DNA of 64,000 nucleotides from an uncultured Lachnospiraceae bacterium (GTDB lineage Bacteria > Bacillota > Clostridia > Lachnospirales > Lachnospiraceae). Made by a program: the position numbers and the translations under genes. This document shows, one piece after another, positions 9,588-18,696 of this stretch (positions within the stretch are counted from its first letter, which is position 1; each line of letters opens with the position of its first letter). The stretch covers positions 62,001-126,000 of the forward strand of contig CACZBK010000012.1 in the NCBI GenBank assembly GCA_902779395.1. Reading direction: 5' to 3'. The notes below the pieces were generated by a model. The model ran no database searches. It was not told where the DNA came from and saw only the letters and a program-made list of their open reading frames with translations.

Positions 9588-10901
9588 ATGGACAGTAACA
9601 AACGATCATATTTTCTTGGACTTCTTACAGGCTGCATAATAGCAGCCTTTATATTGTGTGTGGTCCTGATAGTCAAGGTTATCACCGGAGGCCCGGCTCC
9701 GGCCGGCAGTGAGCGTGGAAATATAGGTAAAACTGCCATGGGAACAAGCGAAGACGGAGATTCCGGAAAAGAAAACGGCGGAGGCGGTGATGAAAAGCCG
9801 GCTGAAGCTCCCGTAGCGGATGACGGATATGTGCTTGACGATCCCAAGGTAATGAAAAAGATAGATTATCTGGAGGACCTTATTGACAAGGAATATATCG
9901 ACAGTGTAAGTAATGACGCACTTGCAGATGGCATCTATTCGGGAATAATGGAATCGCTTGACGATCCCTATGCCGCATATTATACCCCTGAGGAATGGAT
10001 AGAGATGCAGCAGGATACCCAGGGTATCTATTACGGGATAGGTGCATATCTTCAGAAAGATACGGAAACTCTTTATCCGCGTATCTCAGGCATCATAAAG
10101 AATACTCCTGCAGAGGAGGCAGGTCTTGCAGAAGATGACTATATAGTTGAGGTTGCGGGAGAGGATGTATACGACTGGGATCTGACGGAAGTGGTAAGCC
10201 TGATAAAAGGTGAAGAAGGTACTACGGTAGATCTTGTGATAATACGAGGACAGGGAACAGACCGTGAAGAACTTGATTTTACCGTTGAGCGCCGCAAGGT
10301 TGAGACTCCCACAGTTGAATATGCGCTTAAAGAAAATGATATAGCATATATTGCCATCAGCGAATTTGATGCGGTTACCGTGGACCAGTTTGCTGAAGCT
10401 CTTGCTGAAGCCAAGGCTGATAATATGAAGAGTCTGATAATAGACTTAAGGAGCAATCCGGGCGGGTCGCTTCGCGCGGTGGTGGACATAGCCGGCATGC
10501 TGCTTCCCAAGGGACGTGTGGTCTATACCGAGGATAAGTACGGTAAACAGATAGAGTATACCAGTGACGGAAAGCATGAAATAGATGTACCTATGGTGGT
10601 ACTGGTAAATAAGAACAGTGCGAGTGCCTCGGAGATACTTGCGGGTGCCATAAAGGATTATAAGAAAGGTACACTTATGGGTACCACTACCTTCGGCAAA
10701 GGTATAGTGCAGCAGCTCTTTACACTTACCGACGGTTCAGCCGTTAAGCTTACGGTGAGTCATTATTATACGCCTAACGGTAATGACATACACAAAAAGG
10801 GTATTGAGCCTGACATAGTTGTGGAATTTGATGCTGAGGCATATAGGGCGGATAAAACAGATAATCAGCTTAATGAGGCTATAGAATATTTAAGCAGGTA
10901 A
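9588..10901 (+). CDS. S41-family C-terminal processing peptidase (CtpA-like)
   Basis: 437 residues. An N-terminal membrane segment (about 10-32) is followed by a low-complexity Gly/Glu linker, a PDZ domain (about 145-225) and the S41 protease domain. The catalytic Ser is in NKNSASASEIL and the partner Lys in TTFGKGIVQ. These proteases trim or degrade extracytoplasmic proteins. The gene follows the ftsEX-hydrolase set by 64 bases in the same direction, so it may process the hydrolase or other division proteins. A GAAAGAAGG site stands before the ATG. Confidence 0.92.
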   Translation: MDSNKRSYFLGLLTGCIIAAFILCVVLIVKVITGGPAPAGSERGNIGKTAMGTSEDGDSGKENGGGGDEKPAEAPVADDGYVLDDPKVMKKIDYLEDLIDKEYIDSVSNDALADGIYSGIMESLDDPYAAYYTPEEWIEMQQDTQGIYYGIGAYLQKDTETLYPRISGIIKNTPAEEAGLAEDDYIVEVAGEDVYDWDLTEVVSLIKGEEGTTVDLVIIRGQGTDREELDFTVERRKVETPTVEYALKENDIAYIAISEFDAVTVDQFAEALAEAKADNMKSLIIDLRSNPGGSLRAVVDIAGMLLPKGRVVYTEDKYGKQIEYTSDGKHEIDVPMVVLVNKNSASASEILAGAIKDYKKGTLMGTTTFGKGIVQQLFTLTDGSAVKLTVSHYYTPNGNDIHKKGIEPDIVVEFDAEAYRADKTDNQLNEAIEYLSR

Positions 10902-10947
10902 GAAAAACGGTAGATATGTTTATACAGGGTGTAAGGAGGGTTATGAG

Positions 10948-11298
10948 ATGATAAGAAAAATGCAGGAATGCAAGGTTGAATACAGGGAGCATATGCGTGA
11001 CGGCAACGGTACCGTGGAGATCACAAATTTTATCGATGCCCCGGCTGAGCTTAACGATAAAGGCAGGCTGTTCGCTAAGATCAGCTTAAAAAGCGGATGC
11101 AGCATAGGCTATCATGTTCATGAGAAGGACAGTGAGATATTCTATATCCTTAAAGGAACCGCGCAGTACAATGATAACGGTGAAGTTCATACGGTAGAAG
11201 CCGGAGATGTTACTTTCTGCCCGGCCGGCAGCGGACACGGTATCGCAAATTATTCCGATGAGACTGTAGAGCTTATAGCAGTTATCGTATATGCCTGA
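10948..11298 (+). CDS. Small cupin-domain protein
   Basis: 116 residues forming a single cupin barrel. The first motif is readable as GYHVHEKDSEIFYILKG (metal-ligand His, His and Glu) and the second as FCPAGSGHGIANYSD (His). Such proteins bind a metal and are sugar isomerases, dioxygenases or sensors; the substrate cannot be told from sequence. An AAGGAGG site lies close to the start. It follows the S41 peptidase by 46 bases and may share its transcript, though no functional link is evident. Confidence 0.85.
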   Translation: MIRKMQECKVEYREHMRDGNGTVEITNFIDAPAELNDKGRLFAKISLKSGCSIGYHVHEKDSEIFYILKGTAQYNDNGEVHTVEAGDVTFCPAGSGHGIANYSDETVELIAVIVYA

Positions 11299-11301
11299 TA
11301 T

Positions 11302-11748
11302 TCAATAATCCTCACGGGGCCTGAAAAAAAGATACAGCACCCCGCTCACACCGGCACAGGCGACAGCCGGTACGACAGTAAATATCTGTATGATCATCTG
11401 TCCGTATGAAAGGGCCATCTCCCCCCGTGGGATCAGCTCATAAGGAGGCTCGATCGCAGGTAATACAAACAGCAGTAAGACGATCAGGATCAGTAAGGAA
11501 AAAAAGATGGTACCGCATACCTCTGTCCTGCGGTACCATTTTCCTGCTAAGTTTATCAATATGAATATCCCGATGATCAAAGGAGTTGTCAGCAGGCTAA
11601 ATATGAGCAGGCCGGATATTTCAGACATGTTCACAGTCTTGCCGTCCTGTCCGATGAAGAACAGGTATTCACCATAATTACATGCAAAACAGACCAGGCT
11701 GAGTATCAGCACAGCGGCAATATTTCTCATCCGAATGGAATTTTCCAT
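11302..11748 (-). CDS. Hypothetical four-helix membrane protein
   Basis: 148 residues with four hydrophobic segments (about 8-28, 42-65, 80-102 and 118-140) and a short charged tail. I do not recognise the family. It is convergent with the cupin gene, whose stop is three bases away. The reverse-strand start has a TTGGAGGGGG-like ribosome binding site and an extended -10 upstream (11790-11795). Nothing in it suggests enzymatic activity. Confidence 0.7.
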   Translation of the reverse strand: MENSIRMRNIAAVLILSLVCFACNYGEYLFFIGQDGKTVNMSEISGLLIFSLLTTPLIIGIFILINLAGKWYRRTEVCGTIFFSLLILIVLLLFVLPAIEPPYELIPRGEMALSYGQMIIQIFTVVPAVACAGVSGVLYLFFRPREDY

Positions 11749-11789
11749 TTTGTCTTATCCCCCTCCAATTTTAAGATACCACGCGCACA

Positions 11790-11795
11790 ATTATA
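11790..11795 (-). promoter_or_regulatory. Extended -10 element for the 11.3-kb membrane protein gene
   Basis: On the reverse strand TATAAT is preceded by TGT (extended -10, TGn). The -35 at the right distance (CTGTAC) is poor, as is common for extended -10 promoters. It lies about 40 bases upstream of the start codon. Confidence 0.5.
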
Positions 11796-11910
11796 ACACA
11801 GGATTTATTCAAGTACAGTTTTTTTCATATATTGCGGCAGAAAAAAACTACGAGTAAGCAACCTGCGTGCATTTGAGAATGTCGGCGATTCTTTTAGGGG
11901 GCAGGTTTCC

Positions 11911-12873
11911 TCATTCGGAGAGACCTCTGTAATAGTAATTCTTTTTATAGCACTTTTCTTTCAGGAAGTCTCGAATCTCCACAATATCAGCACTTTCATA
12001 ATACGTGATCAGCTTCTTTTTAAACTCAGAAACACAGTTTTCAGGAATAACTATTAATCCGAGACCATGCGCAATCATATAGTGGTTGGAAAATATTACA
12101 GAGGCACGTTTGTTTCCGTCAATAAATATCTGCGTTCGCATACAGTACATACACAAATCTATTGCGATATCGATTGCTTCTTTATCCGAACCGATAATCT
12201 CATCAATGTTTTCTTTCACTTGAGACTCTATGGGAATAGGCGGAGTATAACTTGTTCCTCCGATCGATACAGGAACTCCGCGAATTCGCCCACCATCGTA
12301 AAAGAAGCCTTCATTGACCAGTTTGGCTATATGACAAAGCAGATAATAATTACTCTCTGCCTGAATTACGTCTTTATCAAGAATGAACTCCCACGCATGC
12401 TTAAGGTTTAGGATCTTTTGCACGTCATCGGCGGTCATTCCGTTAACAGTACCGTTTTCGATGATCTCCTCAGTTTGCGGAAATGTCGTAGCTACGCCTT
12501 CCAGAACTGCCTGGTCATATATGTTGGATTTCATATTGGCTCTGGCAAAATCAAGATTAGTGATGACGTCTGCTGAAAGTTCATTTCCCACATAGCCATT
12601 CTCAGCGAGTTTTCTTTCTACTCTGCGAATCTGTTTTTTTAATTCACGTGCTTCTTTGGCGTTACGAAGCAACAGCTGATACAACTCCTCAGAATATATA
12701 TCAACATAAGTAGAAGTCAGCCTACCACCTACCCTCTTCCTGATATATAAGTACTTTCCGCTGCTGTTCTCTTTTATTTCCGGCGAACCGTCATATGGAA
12801 TAAGATTAAGGCGAGCCTGATAATCAGCTCTTTCCTGCAGTAAATCCTGAATAATATTAAAAGATTCTTTCAT
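11911..12873 (-). CDS. Fic-domain protein with catalytic His replaced by Gln
   Basis: 320 residues. The N-terminal ~95 residues are charged and helical. The Fic fold covers about 120-310, with the core loop QIFIDGNKR near residue 258. Canonical Fic/Doc enzymes have HxFx(D/E)GN(G/K)R and use the His to transfer AMP or phosphate to a protein hydroxyl. Here Gln takes that place while F, D, G, N, K and R are kept, so nucleotide binding is plausible but normal AMPylation is doubtful. A LEGVATTF stretch near 130 resembles the inhibitory helix region, but the usual Ser/Thr four residues before the Glu is Gln. No antitoxin partner gene is adjacent. Its promoter carries an operator-like array. Confidence 0.85.
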   Translation of the reverse strand: MKESFNIIQDLLQERADYQARLNLIPYDGSPEIKENSSGKYLYIRKRVGGRLTSTYVDIYSEELYQLLLRNAKEARELKKQIRRVERKLAENGYVGNELSADVITNLDFARANMKSNIYDQAVLEGVATTFPQTEEIIENGTVNGMTADDVQKILNLKHAWEFILDKDVIQAESNYYLLCHIAKLVNEGFFYDGGRIRGVPVSIGGTSYTPPIPIESQVKENIDEIIGSDKEAIDIAIDLCMYCMRTQIFIDGNKRASVIFSNHYMIAHGLGLIVIPENCVSEFKKKLITYYESADIVEIRDFLKEKCYKKNYYYRGLSE

Positions 12874-12886
12874 ACCAGCGATCTCC

Positions 12887-12987
12887 TTAGGGAACTTTCG
12901 TAGTTGAAAGTATATCGAAAAGTTCCCTAAAGTTCAAGATGTTTTAGGGAACTTTTGACCTGAACGCAGGCCCAAAAGTTCCCTACC
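12887..12987. repeat. Four-copy operator-like motif TAGGGAACTTTT upstream of the Fic gene
   Basis: Four copies of TAGGGAACTTT(T/C) lie at about 12888-12899, 12918-12929, 12945-12956 and 12973-12985, alternating in direction so that they make inverted pairs. One copy sits in the spacer of the Fic promoter and one overlaps the region just before its ribosome binding site. That is the geometry of a repressor array. No regulator gene is next to it, so the protein that binds is unknown and could be the Fic protein itself. Confidence 0.75.
12909..12937 (-). promoter_or_regulatory. Promoter of the Fic gene
   Basis: On the reverse strand TTGAAC and TATACT are separated by 17 bases, about 36 bases before the Fic start codon. 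The spacer contains one full copy of the repeated TAGGGAACTTTT motif, so a bound protein would block RNA polymerase. Confidence 0.72.
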
Positions 12988-13055
12988 GCTTTATACTTCC
13001 TATGCCGTCTATGCTATGAAGCCTATGATGATGGAACAGGATAATCTTTTTTGCA

Positions 13056-13084
13056 TTGCGACAGAAGGGCATTTCTGCTATAAT
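13056..13084 (+). promoter_or_regulatory. Promoter of the phosphoglucomutase gene
   Basis: TTGCGA and TATAAT are separated by 17 bases, with TGC immediately before the -10 (extended -10). The transcript would start near 13091, just before a small GGTGC/GCACC hairpin, leaving a ~55-base leader to the ATG at 13145. Confidence 0.72.
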
Positions 13085-13144
13085 ATAACCCAAATGGTGC
13101 TTAGCACCGGGGGTACATAATACTACAGAGAAGGAGACAAGGAT

Positions 13145-14866
13145 ATGGATTATCGTGAGGCGTATGAATTCTGGCTTAAGGATGACTACTTTGACCAGAA
13201 GACCAAAGATGAACTTAAGGCTATCGAAGGCAATGATAAGGAAATAGAGGACAGATTCTATAAGGATCTGGAATTCGGTACCGGCGGTCTGCGCGGCGTG
13301 ATAGGTGCGGGTACAAACCGCATGAACATCTACACTGTACGCAAGGCTTCCCAGGGACTGGCCAACTATATCAACAAGGCAGGTACAGGCGCTAAGGGCG
13401 TGGCCATAGCTTACGATTCGCGCCGCATGAGCCCTGAATTTGCTGATGAAGCTGCGCTCTGTCTGGCTGCTAACGGTATAAAAGCTTATGTATTTGATGC
13501 ACTCCGTCCCACTCCCGAGCTTTCATTTGCTCTCAGGGAACTTGGCTGCACAGCCGGGATAGTTGTCACCGCAAGCCACAATCCGCCCGAATATAACGGA
13601 TATAAGGTATACTGGGAAGATGGTGCACAGGTAACTCCGCCCCATGACAGCGGTATAATTGCCGAGGTTAATGCGATAAGCGATTTCCGCACCATGAAGA
13701 CCATGGATAAGGCTGATGCCATGGCAAAAGGGCTTTATCAGGTGATCGGAAAAGAGATCGATGATAAATACATGGCAGAGCTTAAAAAACAGATCATTCA
13801 TCCTGAGGTGATCTCTGCTGTGGCAAACGATATCAAGATAGTTTACACGCCTTTCCACGGTACCGGAAATGTACCTGTACGACGTATCCTTAATGAACTT
13901 GGTTTTAAGAATGTATATGTCGTACCGGAACAGGAAGAGCCGGATCCTGATTTCACTACCCTTGATTATCCTAATCCCGAAGATCCGAAGGCCTTTACAC
14001 TTGCACTTAAGCTTGCAAAGGAAAAAGGCGCGGATATCGTAATGGCTACGGATCCCGATGCTGACCGTCTGGGCATCTATGCTCTGGATACAAAGAGCGG
14101 TGAATATATACCTTTCACCGGTAATATGTCCGGTATGCTGATCGCCGAATACATATTACGGGAGCGTCTTGCTAACGGCTCAATGCCTAAGGACCCTGCA
14201 CTGGTGACGACTATAGTTACCACCAATATGGCTCATGCCATTACAAAGGCATACGGGGTAAAGGAAATAGACGTTCTCACCGGCTTTAAGTATATCGGCG
14301 AGCAGATCAAGAAATTCGAAGAGACCGGCTGCAACAATTATGTATTCGGCCTTGAAGAGAGTTACGGCTGCCTTGCAGGTACACATGCAAGGGATAAGGA
14401 TGCTGTTGTGGCAGTTATGTGTCTGTGTGAAGTGGCAAGCTACTGCAAGAAACAGGGTATCACTCTCTGGGATATGATGATAGAGATGTATGAGAAGTAC
14501 GGCTATTATAAAGAGAGCCAGTACGCCATAACCAAGAAGGGCAAGGAAGGTCTGGAAGAGATCGCTGCCATGATGGAGAAGCTGCGTAACGATCCGCCTA
14601 AGGCCTTTGGTGATCTTAAAGTAAAGACCTTCAGGGACTATAAAACCGGAAAGACTGTGGATATGGAGAGCGGTGCAGAGGGTACTACCGGTCTTCCGAA
14701 GAGCAATGTGCTTTACTTTGATCTTGAAAACGACTCATGGTGCTGTGCACGTCCTTCGGGAACAGAACCCAAGATCAAATTCTATATGGGTATCAAGGGT
14801 ACCGGTCTTGATGATGCACAGAAAAAACTGGATGCCCTTACCGAGGCTGTTAAGAGCCATATCTGA
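13145..14866 (+). CDS. pgcA: Phospho-sugar mutase (alpha-phosphoglucomutase, PgcA type)
   Basis: 573 residues, the usual length for the Firmicutes phosphoglucomutase. It interconverts glucose 6-phosphate and glucose 1-phosphate, feeding UDP-glucose and exopolysaccharide synthesis. The phosphoserine loop reads TASHNPPEYNG near residue 142, the metal loop DPDADR near 305, and the phosphate-binding C-terminal motif RPSGTEPKIK. An AGAAGGAGA site precedes the ATG. A strong terminator follows directly, so it is probably transcribed alone, although the glycosyltransferases after it would use its product. Confidence 0.94.
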   Translation: MDYREAYEFWLKDDYFDQKTKDELKAIEGNDKEIEDRFYKDLEFGTGGLRGVIGAGTNRMNIYTVRKASQGLANYINKAGTGAKGVAIAYDSRRMSPEFADEAALCLAANGIKAYVFDALRPTPELSFALRELGCTAGIVVTASHNPPEYNGYKVYWEDGAQVTPPHDSGIIAEVNAISDFRTMKTMDKADAMAKGLYQVIGKEIDDKYMAELKKQIIHPEVISAVANDIKIVYTPFHGTGNVPVRRILNELGFKNVYVVPEQEEPDPDFTTLDYPNPEDPKAFTLALKLAKEKGADIVMATDPDADRLGIYALDTKSGEYIPFTGNMSGMLIAEYILRERLANGSMPKDPALVTTIVTTNMAHAITKAYGVKEIDVLTGFKYIGEQIKKFEETGCNNYVFGLEESYGCLAGTHARDKDAVVAVMCLCEVASYCKKQGITLWDMMIEMYEKYGYYKESQYAITKKGKEGLEEIAAMMEKLRNDPPKAFGDLKVKTFRDYKTGKTVDMESGAEGTTGLPKSNVLYFDLENDSWCCARPSGTEPKIKFYMGIKGTGLDDAQKKLDALTEAVKSHI

Positions 14867-14888
14867 GCACAAAGTATATAAATCTGTA

Positions 14889-14919
14889 CGCCCTGCCCGT
14901 ATAGGCGGGGCGTTTTTTT
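14889..14919 (+). terminator. Intrinsic terminator after the phosphoglucomutase gene
   Basis: A nine-base-pair GC-rich stem (one G-U) with a six-base loop is followed by seven T residues. The T-run ends only 10 bases before the ATG of the next gene, so that glycosyltransferase either needs read-through or uses a promoter inside the mutase gene. Confidence 0.9.
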
Positions 14920-14929
14920 GGGAATACAT

Positions 14930-16252
14930 ATGTTTGGAAACATAAAAAAAACCATCAGTTATTATAAACGAAACGGCTTCACTGCTACCTGGTATGCGGT
15001 GCAGGAGAGACTATGGGAAAAAAAGCATATAAAGTATGATTATGTACCGCCTTCTGAAGAGGAACTGGATAAACAGCGTTCCGTGAAATATGAAAAACCG
15101 CTTAAATTTTCAGTGGTGGTACCGGCTTTTGAGACCCCGGAAGTATTTCTTCAGGATCTGATACTGTCGGTAACAGAGCAGAGTTATGACAATTACGAAC
15201 TTATAATCGCCGATGCTTCGGAAAGCAGTGCTGTAAAGAATGTGGTTAGCAGTTTCATGGAACAGTATAATGGTATAGTGTACCATAAACTTAACTCAAA
15301 CGAAGGGATATCGGATAACACCAATGAAGCGTTAAAGCTTGCAACGGGGGATTATATAGTTCTCCTGGATCATGATGACTTTATAACTCCCGATGCTTTT
15401 TATCATATAAGACAGGCGGTGGATAAGGGAAATTCACCGGTACTTGTATACAGTGACGAGGACAAGACCAACCGTTATGTTGAGGGATTTTTTGAACAGC
15501 ATAAAAAAAGGGATTTCGACAGGGAGATACTGCTTTCCAATAATTATATCTGCCATCTGAGCGCCTTCAGGGCGGATGTGATAAAGGAGCTTAAGCTCCG
15601 CAGAGAGTATGACGGTGCTCAGGATCATGACCTTATACTCCGTACTGTGCAGTATTGCCGGGATAAGTACGGGGAGAAAGCCGTTAAAGATAAGATCATA
15701 CATGTTCCGAAAGTGCTGTATCACTGGCGCTGCCATGATGCTTCCACAGCCGGTGATCCCAATCATAAGCGGTATGCTTTTGACGCCGGAAGACATGCCA
15801 TAGAGGAAGCTTTAAAAGAAGAAGGCATAAGTGCAAAGGTCAGTGAGATGAAGCATCTTGGCTTTTTCCGTGTTGATTACGAAGGCGGGATATTTAACCA
15901 GCGCCCTAACGTCGGCATAGTAGGCGGGGCACTGGTCAAAAATGAAAAAATATACGGCGGAGCCATGGAAGCTGACGGGAAGGTAATATTTGACGGTATG
16001 TGGGCCGGTTTTTCAGGCCCTATGCATATAGCAGCACTGCGTCAGACAGTACCGGCTGTCGATCTCAGAAACTGTATCATAAGAGATGAACTGATAGATC
16101 TGTATAAAGAAGTTACCGGATACGAATATCCGTTTCCCGGAGATGAAGATGCGGAAAGAGTTAAAGGAAAAAGTCTTAAATTCTGCAATAAACTGCGTGA
16201 TAAAGGCATTGAAGTAATATATGATCCGGAGCTTAAGCAGGATCCAGAATAA
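14930..16252 (+). CDS. Family 2 glycosyltransferase
   Basis: 440 residues. The GT2 (GT-A fold) domain begins near residue 55 with FSVVVPAFETPEVFL. Nucleotide-sugar and metal-binding acidic motifs are LLDHDDF and YSDEDK, and a later motif AQDHDLILR fits the catalytic base region. It transfers a sugar from an NDP-donor, probably onto a lipid-linked polysaccharide. I chose the ATG at 14930; an in-frame TTG at 14918 lies inside the terminator T-run and is unlikely. The next gene is another GT2 with one base between them. The acceptor and sugar are unknown. Confidence 0.87.
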   Translation: MFGNIKKTISYYKRNGFTATWYAVQERLWEKKHIKYDYVPPSEEELDKQRSVKYEKPLKFSVVVPAFETPEVFLQDLILSVTEQSYDNYELIIADASESSAVKNVVSSFMEQYNGIVYHKLNSNEGISDNTNEALKLATGDYIVLLDHDDFITPDAFYHIRQAVDKGNSPVLVYSDEDKTNRYVEGFFEQHKKRDFDREILLSNNYICHLSAFRADVIKELKLRREYDGAQDHDLILRTVQYCRDKYGEKAVKDKIIHVPKVLYHWRCHDASTAGDPNHKRYAFDAGRHAIEEALKEEGISAKVSEMKHLGFFRVDYEGGIFNQRPNVGIVGGALVKNEKIYGGAMEADGKVIFDGMWAGFSGPMHIAALRQTVPAVDLRNCIIRDELIDLYKEVTGYEYPFPGDEDAERVKGKSLKFCNKLRDKGIEVIYDPELKQDPE

Positions 16253-16253
16253 A

Positions 16254-17234
16254 ATGGCCATAAAAATATCGGTGATCATACCGAATTACAACGGTAAACA
16301 GTATTTAAAGAAATGCGTGGACTCTCTTTTTAAGCAGAGTGTACGTTCTTTTGAGATTGTGATCGTGGATGATGCTTCTACCGACAATTCTGCCGAAGAT
16401 CTTGAAAAAGTATATCCGCAAAACTCCGGCTTTCCCATCGTCCGTTACCTCTGTCATAGCGAAAATAAAGGCTTTGCGGCATCGGTAAATGACGGGATAA
16501 AAGCAGCCGTTTCAGATTACGTGATACTGCTTAATAACGATACTGTAGCGGATAAAGAGTTTGTGAGATCATTATGGAAAGATATACGCAGAGCGGAAGA
16601 TGTCTTTTCTGTTTCGGCTAAGATGCTCAATATGCATGAACCCGGAAAGATGGATGATGCAGGCGATCTTTTCTGTGCTATGGGCTGGGCTTTTTCGGAT
16701 GCCAGGGATAAGGCGGCAGAAAGCTTTAACAGATACAGGGAGGTTTTCAGCGCCTGCGGAGGTGCTGCCATCTACCGGAAAGATGCGCTCATCAGGCTTG
16801 GAGGCTTTGATGAGGCTCATTTTGCCTACCTTGAGGATGTTGATCTGGGATATCGCGCCAAATGGCAGGGATATCGTAATATATATTCACCCAAAGCGGT
16901 GGTATTGCATGCCGGCAGCGGGAGCAGCGGATCCCGTTATAATGAATTCAAACTGAGGCTGACTGTACGGAATCAGGTTTATCTAATTTATAAAAACATG
17001 CCCGGATGGCAGATAGCATTTAATTTTCCGCTGCTGCTTGCCGGCTGGATGATAAAACTGGTCTTTTTTGCTAAAAAAGGCATGGGAAGCGCATATATCA
17101 GGGCATTTATGGAAGGCATCAGGCTTTGCCGGGAAAATAAAGATAAGAGACTCTGCTTTTCGAAGCTGTCATTTAAAAGACAGCTATTGATGGAGGCTGA
17201 GCTGATCGCCAACACATTCAGAAGGGTCATGTGA
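16254..17234 (+). CDS. Family 2 glycosyltransferase (rhamnosyltransferase-like)
   Basis: 326 residues from the ATG at 16254, one base after the previous stop. The protein opens with the GT2 strand KISVIIPNYNGKQYL, followed by DDASTDNS and the donor-binding NNDTV. LEDVDLGYR is the ED catalytic-base motif typical of bacterial cell-wall and O-antigen rhamnosyl- or galactosyltransferases. A hydrophobic stretch near the C-terminus may associate with the membrane. An in-frame ATG at 16221 would add 11 residues and overlap the previous gene; it is less likely because the fold begins right after 16254. Confidence 0.87.
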   Translation: MAIKISVIIPNYNGKQYLKKCVDSLFKQSVRSFEIVIVDDASTDNSAEDLEKVYPQNSGFPIVRYLCHSENKGFAASVNDGIKAAVSDYVILLNNDTVADKEFVRSLWKDIRRAEDVFSVSAKMLNMHEPGKMDDAGDLFCAMGWAFSDARDKAAESFNRYREVFSACGGAAIYRKDALIRLGGFDEAHFAYLEDVDLGYRAKWQGYRNIYSPKAVVLHAGSGSSGSRYNEFKLRLTVRNQVYLIYKNMPGWQIAFNFPLLLAGWMIKLVFFAKKGMGSAYIRAFMEGIRLCRENKDKRLCFSKLSFKRQLLMEAELIANTFRRVM

Positions 17235-17259
17235 CAGTTCTGACAGTATTTGCTATAAT
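17231..17259 (+). promoter_or_regulatory. Promoter of the sugar-transferase gene
   Basis: GTGACA and TATAAT are separated by 17 bases with TGC before the -10 (extended -10). It lies 28 bases upstream of the ATG at 17287 and overlaps the stop codon of the preceding glycosyltransferase. Confidence 0.62.
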
Positions 17260-17286
17260 ACACAGGAGTGAACCCGGGGAAACAGT

Positions 17287-18696
17287 ATGATACGAGATAA
17301 CCAGAAAGTATTAAACCGCATACATGTATTACTGGACGCTATGCTGGTGGCCGGTTCATATATTCTTGCGTGGTATATCAAATTCGTTCTTCTTAAATCG
17401 GAGAATGATGCACTTGTAGGTCACCATTCGATGGAGACTTATTTTTCGTTATTGTATTTTATAATCCCGGGATACCTTGTTATATATTATCTGAGCAATC
17501 TTTATATCTCAAAACGCTACTCCAGTGTGGAGAGGGAGATTTTCAACGTATTAAAGGCAAACGTGCTGGGTCTGGGCGTAGTCATCGTTATCATGTATAT
17601 CAGGCATCTGCAGGATTTCTCCCGTGCGATGATGTTCTATTTCTTCCTGCTTTCGACCTTCGGTACGGTCATTGAGAGGCAGGTTATCAGAAAGATCCTG
17701 CGTACACTGCGTAAACGCGGTTATAACTTAAAACATGTAGTTTTGGTAGGTTATTCCAGAGCCGCAGAGTCCTATATCGACAGGATACTGGAAAATCCTC
17801 AGTGGGGTTATGTTGTTTGCGGGGTTTTGGATGATCATATACCGGCAGGTACCGAATACCGCGGTGTAAAGGTTCTAGGCCGCATCGCAAATCTAGATGT
17901 GATACTTCCCGAAAACAAGCTTGATGAGATAGGAATAACCCTTTCCCTTCAGGATTACGGCCAGCTTGAGGAGCTTGTCAGACAATGCGAAAAATCCGGT
18001 GTGCATACGAAATTTATCCCCGATTACAACAGCGTGATCTCGTCAAATCCGTATATAGAGGATCTTTCCGGGCTCTCTGTAGTTAATATACGTTATGTTC
18101 CGCTTACAAATACCATCAATATGGTAATAAAACGTATAATGGATCTTATAGGTTCGTTTATACTCATAATCTTTTTTTCACCGGTCATGCTCATTTCTGC
18201 GGTCCTTATCAAACTGACAGATGGAGGAAAGGTTATATTTAAACAGGAACGCGTGGGACTGCATAACAAAACTTTTATGATGTATAAGTTCCGCAGTATG
18301 CGCCAGCAAAAAGATGAAGAGGAGAAGGAAGGCTGGACTAAAAAAGGAGATCCCCGTATCACTGGTATTGGAAGATTCTTAAGAAAGACAAGCTTAGATG
18401 AACTTCCCCAGCTCTTTAACGTATTGTTCGGGCAGATGAGTCTTGTGGGTCCCCGCCCTGAGAGACCTCAGTTTGTGGAAAAGTTCAAGGAAGAAATACC
18501 CGGTTATATGATCAAGCATCAGGTCCGCCCCGGTATGACCGGATGGGCACAGATAAAAGGCTTCCGCGGGGATACTTCCATCCGCCGCAGGATAGAATGC
18601 GACCTTTATTATATCGAAAACTGGAGTCTTATGATGGATATAAAGATCCTTTTCCTTACCATTTTCAAGGGCTTTGTCAATAAGAATGCTTATTAA
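17287..18696 (+). CDS. Polyprenyl-phosphate sugar phosphotransferase (EPS initiating enzyme)
   Basis: 469 residues. It starts exopolysaccharide repeat-unit assembly by transferring a sugar-1-phosphate (often glucose or galactose) from UDP-sugar to undecaprenyl phosphate. Four membrane segments fall within residues 10-125, a nucleotide-binding-like cytoplasmic domain (CoA_binding_3 type) at about 145-255, a fifth hydrophobic segment at about 285-308, and the catalytic bacterial sugar transferase domain to the end. Motifs include MYKFRSM, KTSLDELPQLFNVL and GPRPERP. Length and order match WcaJ/CpsE-type enzymes. The substrate sugar is not predictable. Confidence 0.93.
   Translation: MIRDNQKVLNRIHVLLDAMLVAGSYILAWYIKFVLLKSENDALVGHHSMETYFSLLYFIIPGYLVIYYLSNLYISKRYSSVEREIFNVLKANVLGLGVVIVIMYIRHLQDFSRAMMFYFFLLSTFGTVIERQVIRKILRTLRKRGYNLKHVVLVGYSRAAESYIDRILENPQWGYVVCGVLDDHIPAGTEYRGVKVLGRIANLDVILPENKLDEIGITLSLQDYGQLEELVRQCEKSGVHTKFIPDYNSVISSNPYIEDLSGLSVVNIRYVPLTNTINMVIKRIMDLIGSFILIIFFSPVMLISAVLIKLTDGGKVIFKQERVGLHNKTFMMYKFRSMRQQKDEEEKEGWTKKGDPRITGIGRFLRKTSLDELPQLFNVLFGQMSLVGPRPERPQFVEKFKEEIPGYMIKHQVRPGMTGWAQIKGFRGDTSIRRRIECDLYYIENWSLMMDIKILFLTIFKGFVNKNAY

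Noticed and set aside
12887-12987. CRISPR array
   Set aside because: Repeat units are only 12 bases, alternate in direction and have spacers of about 15-18 bases, with no cas genes; an operator array fits better.
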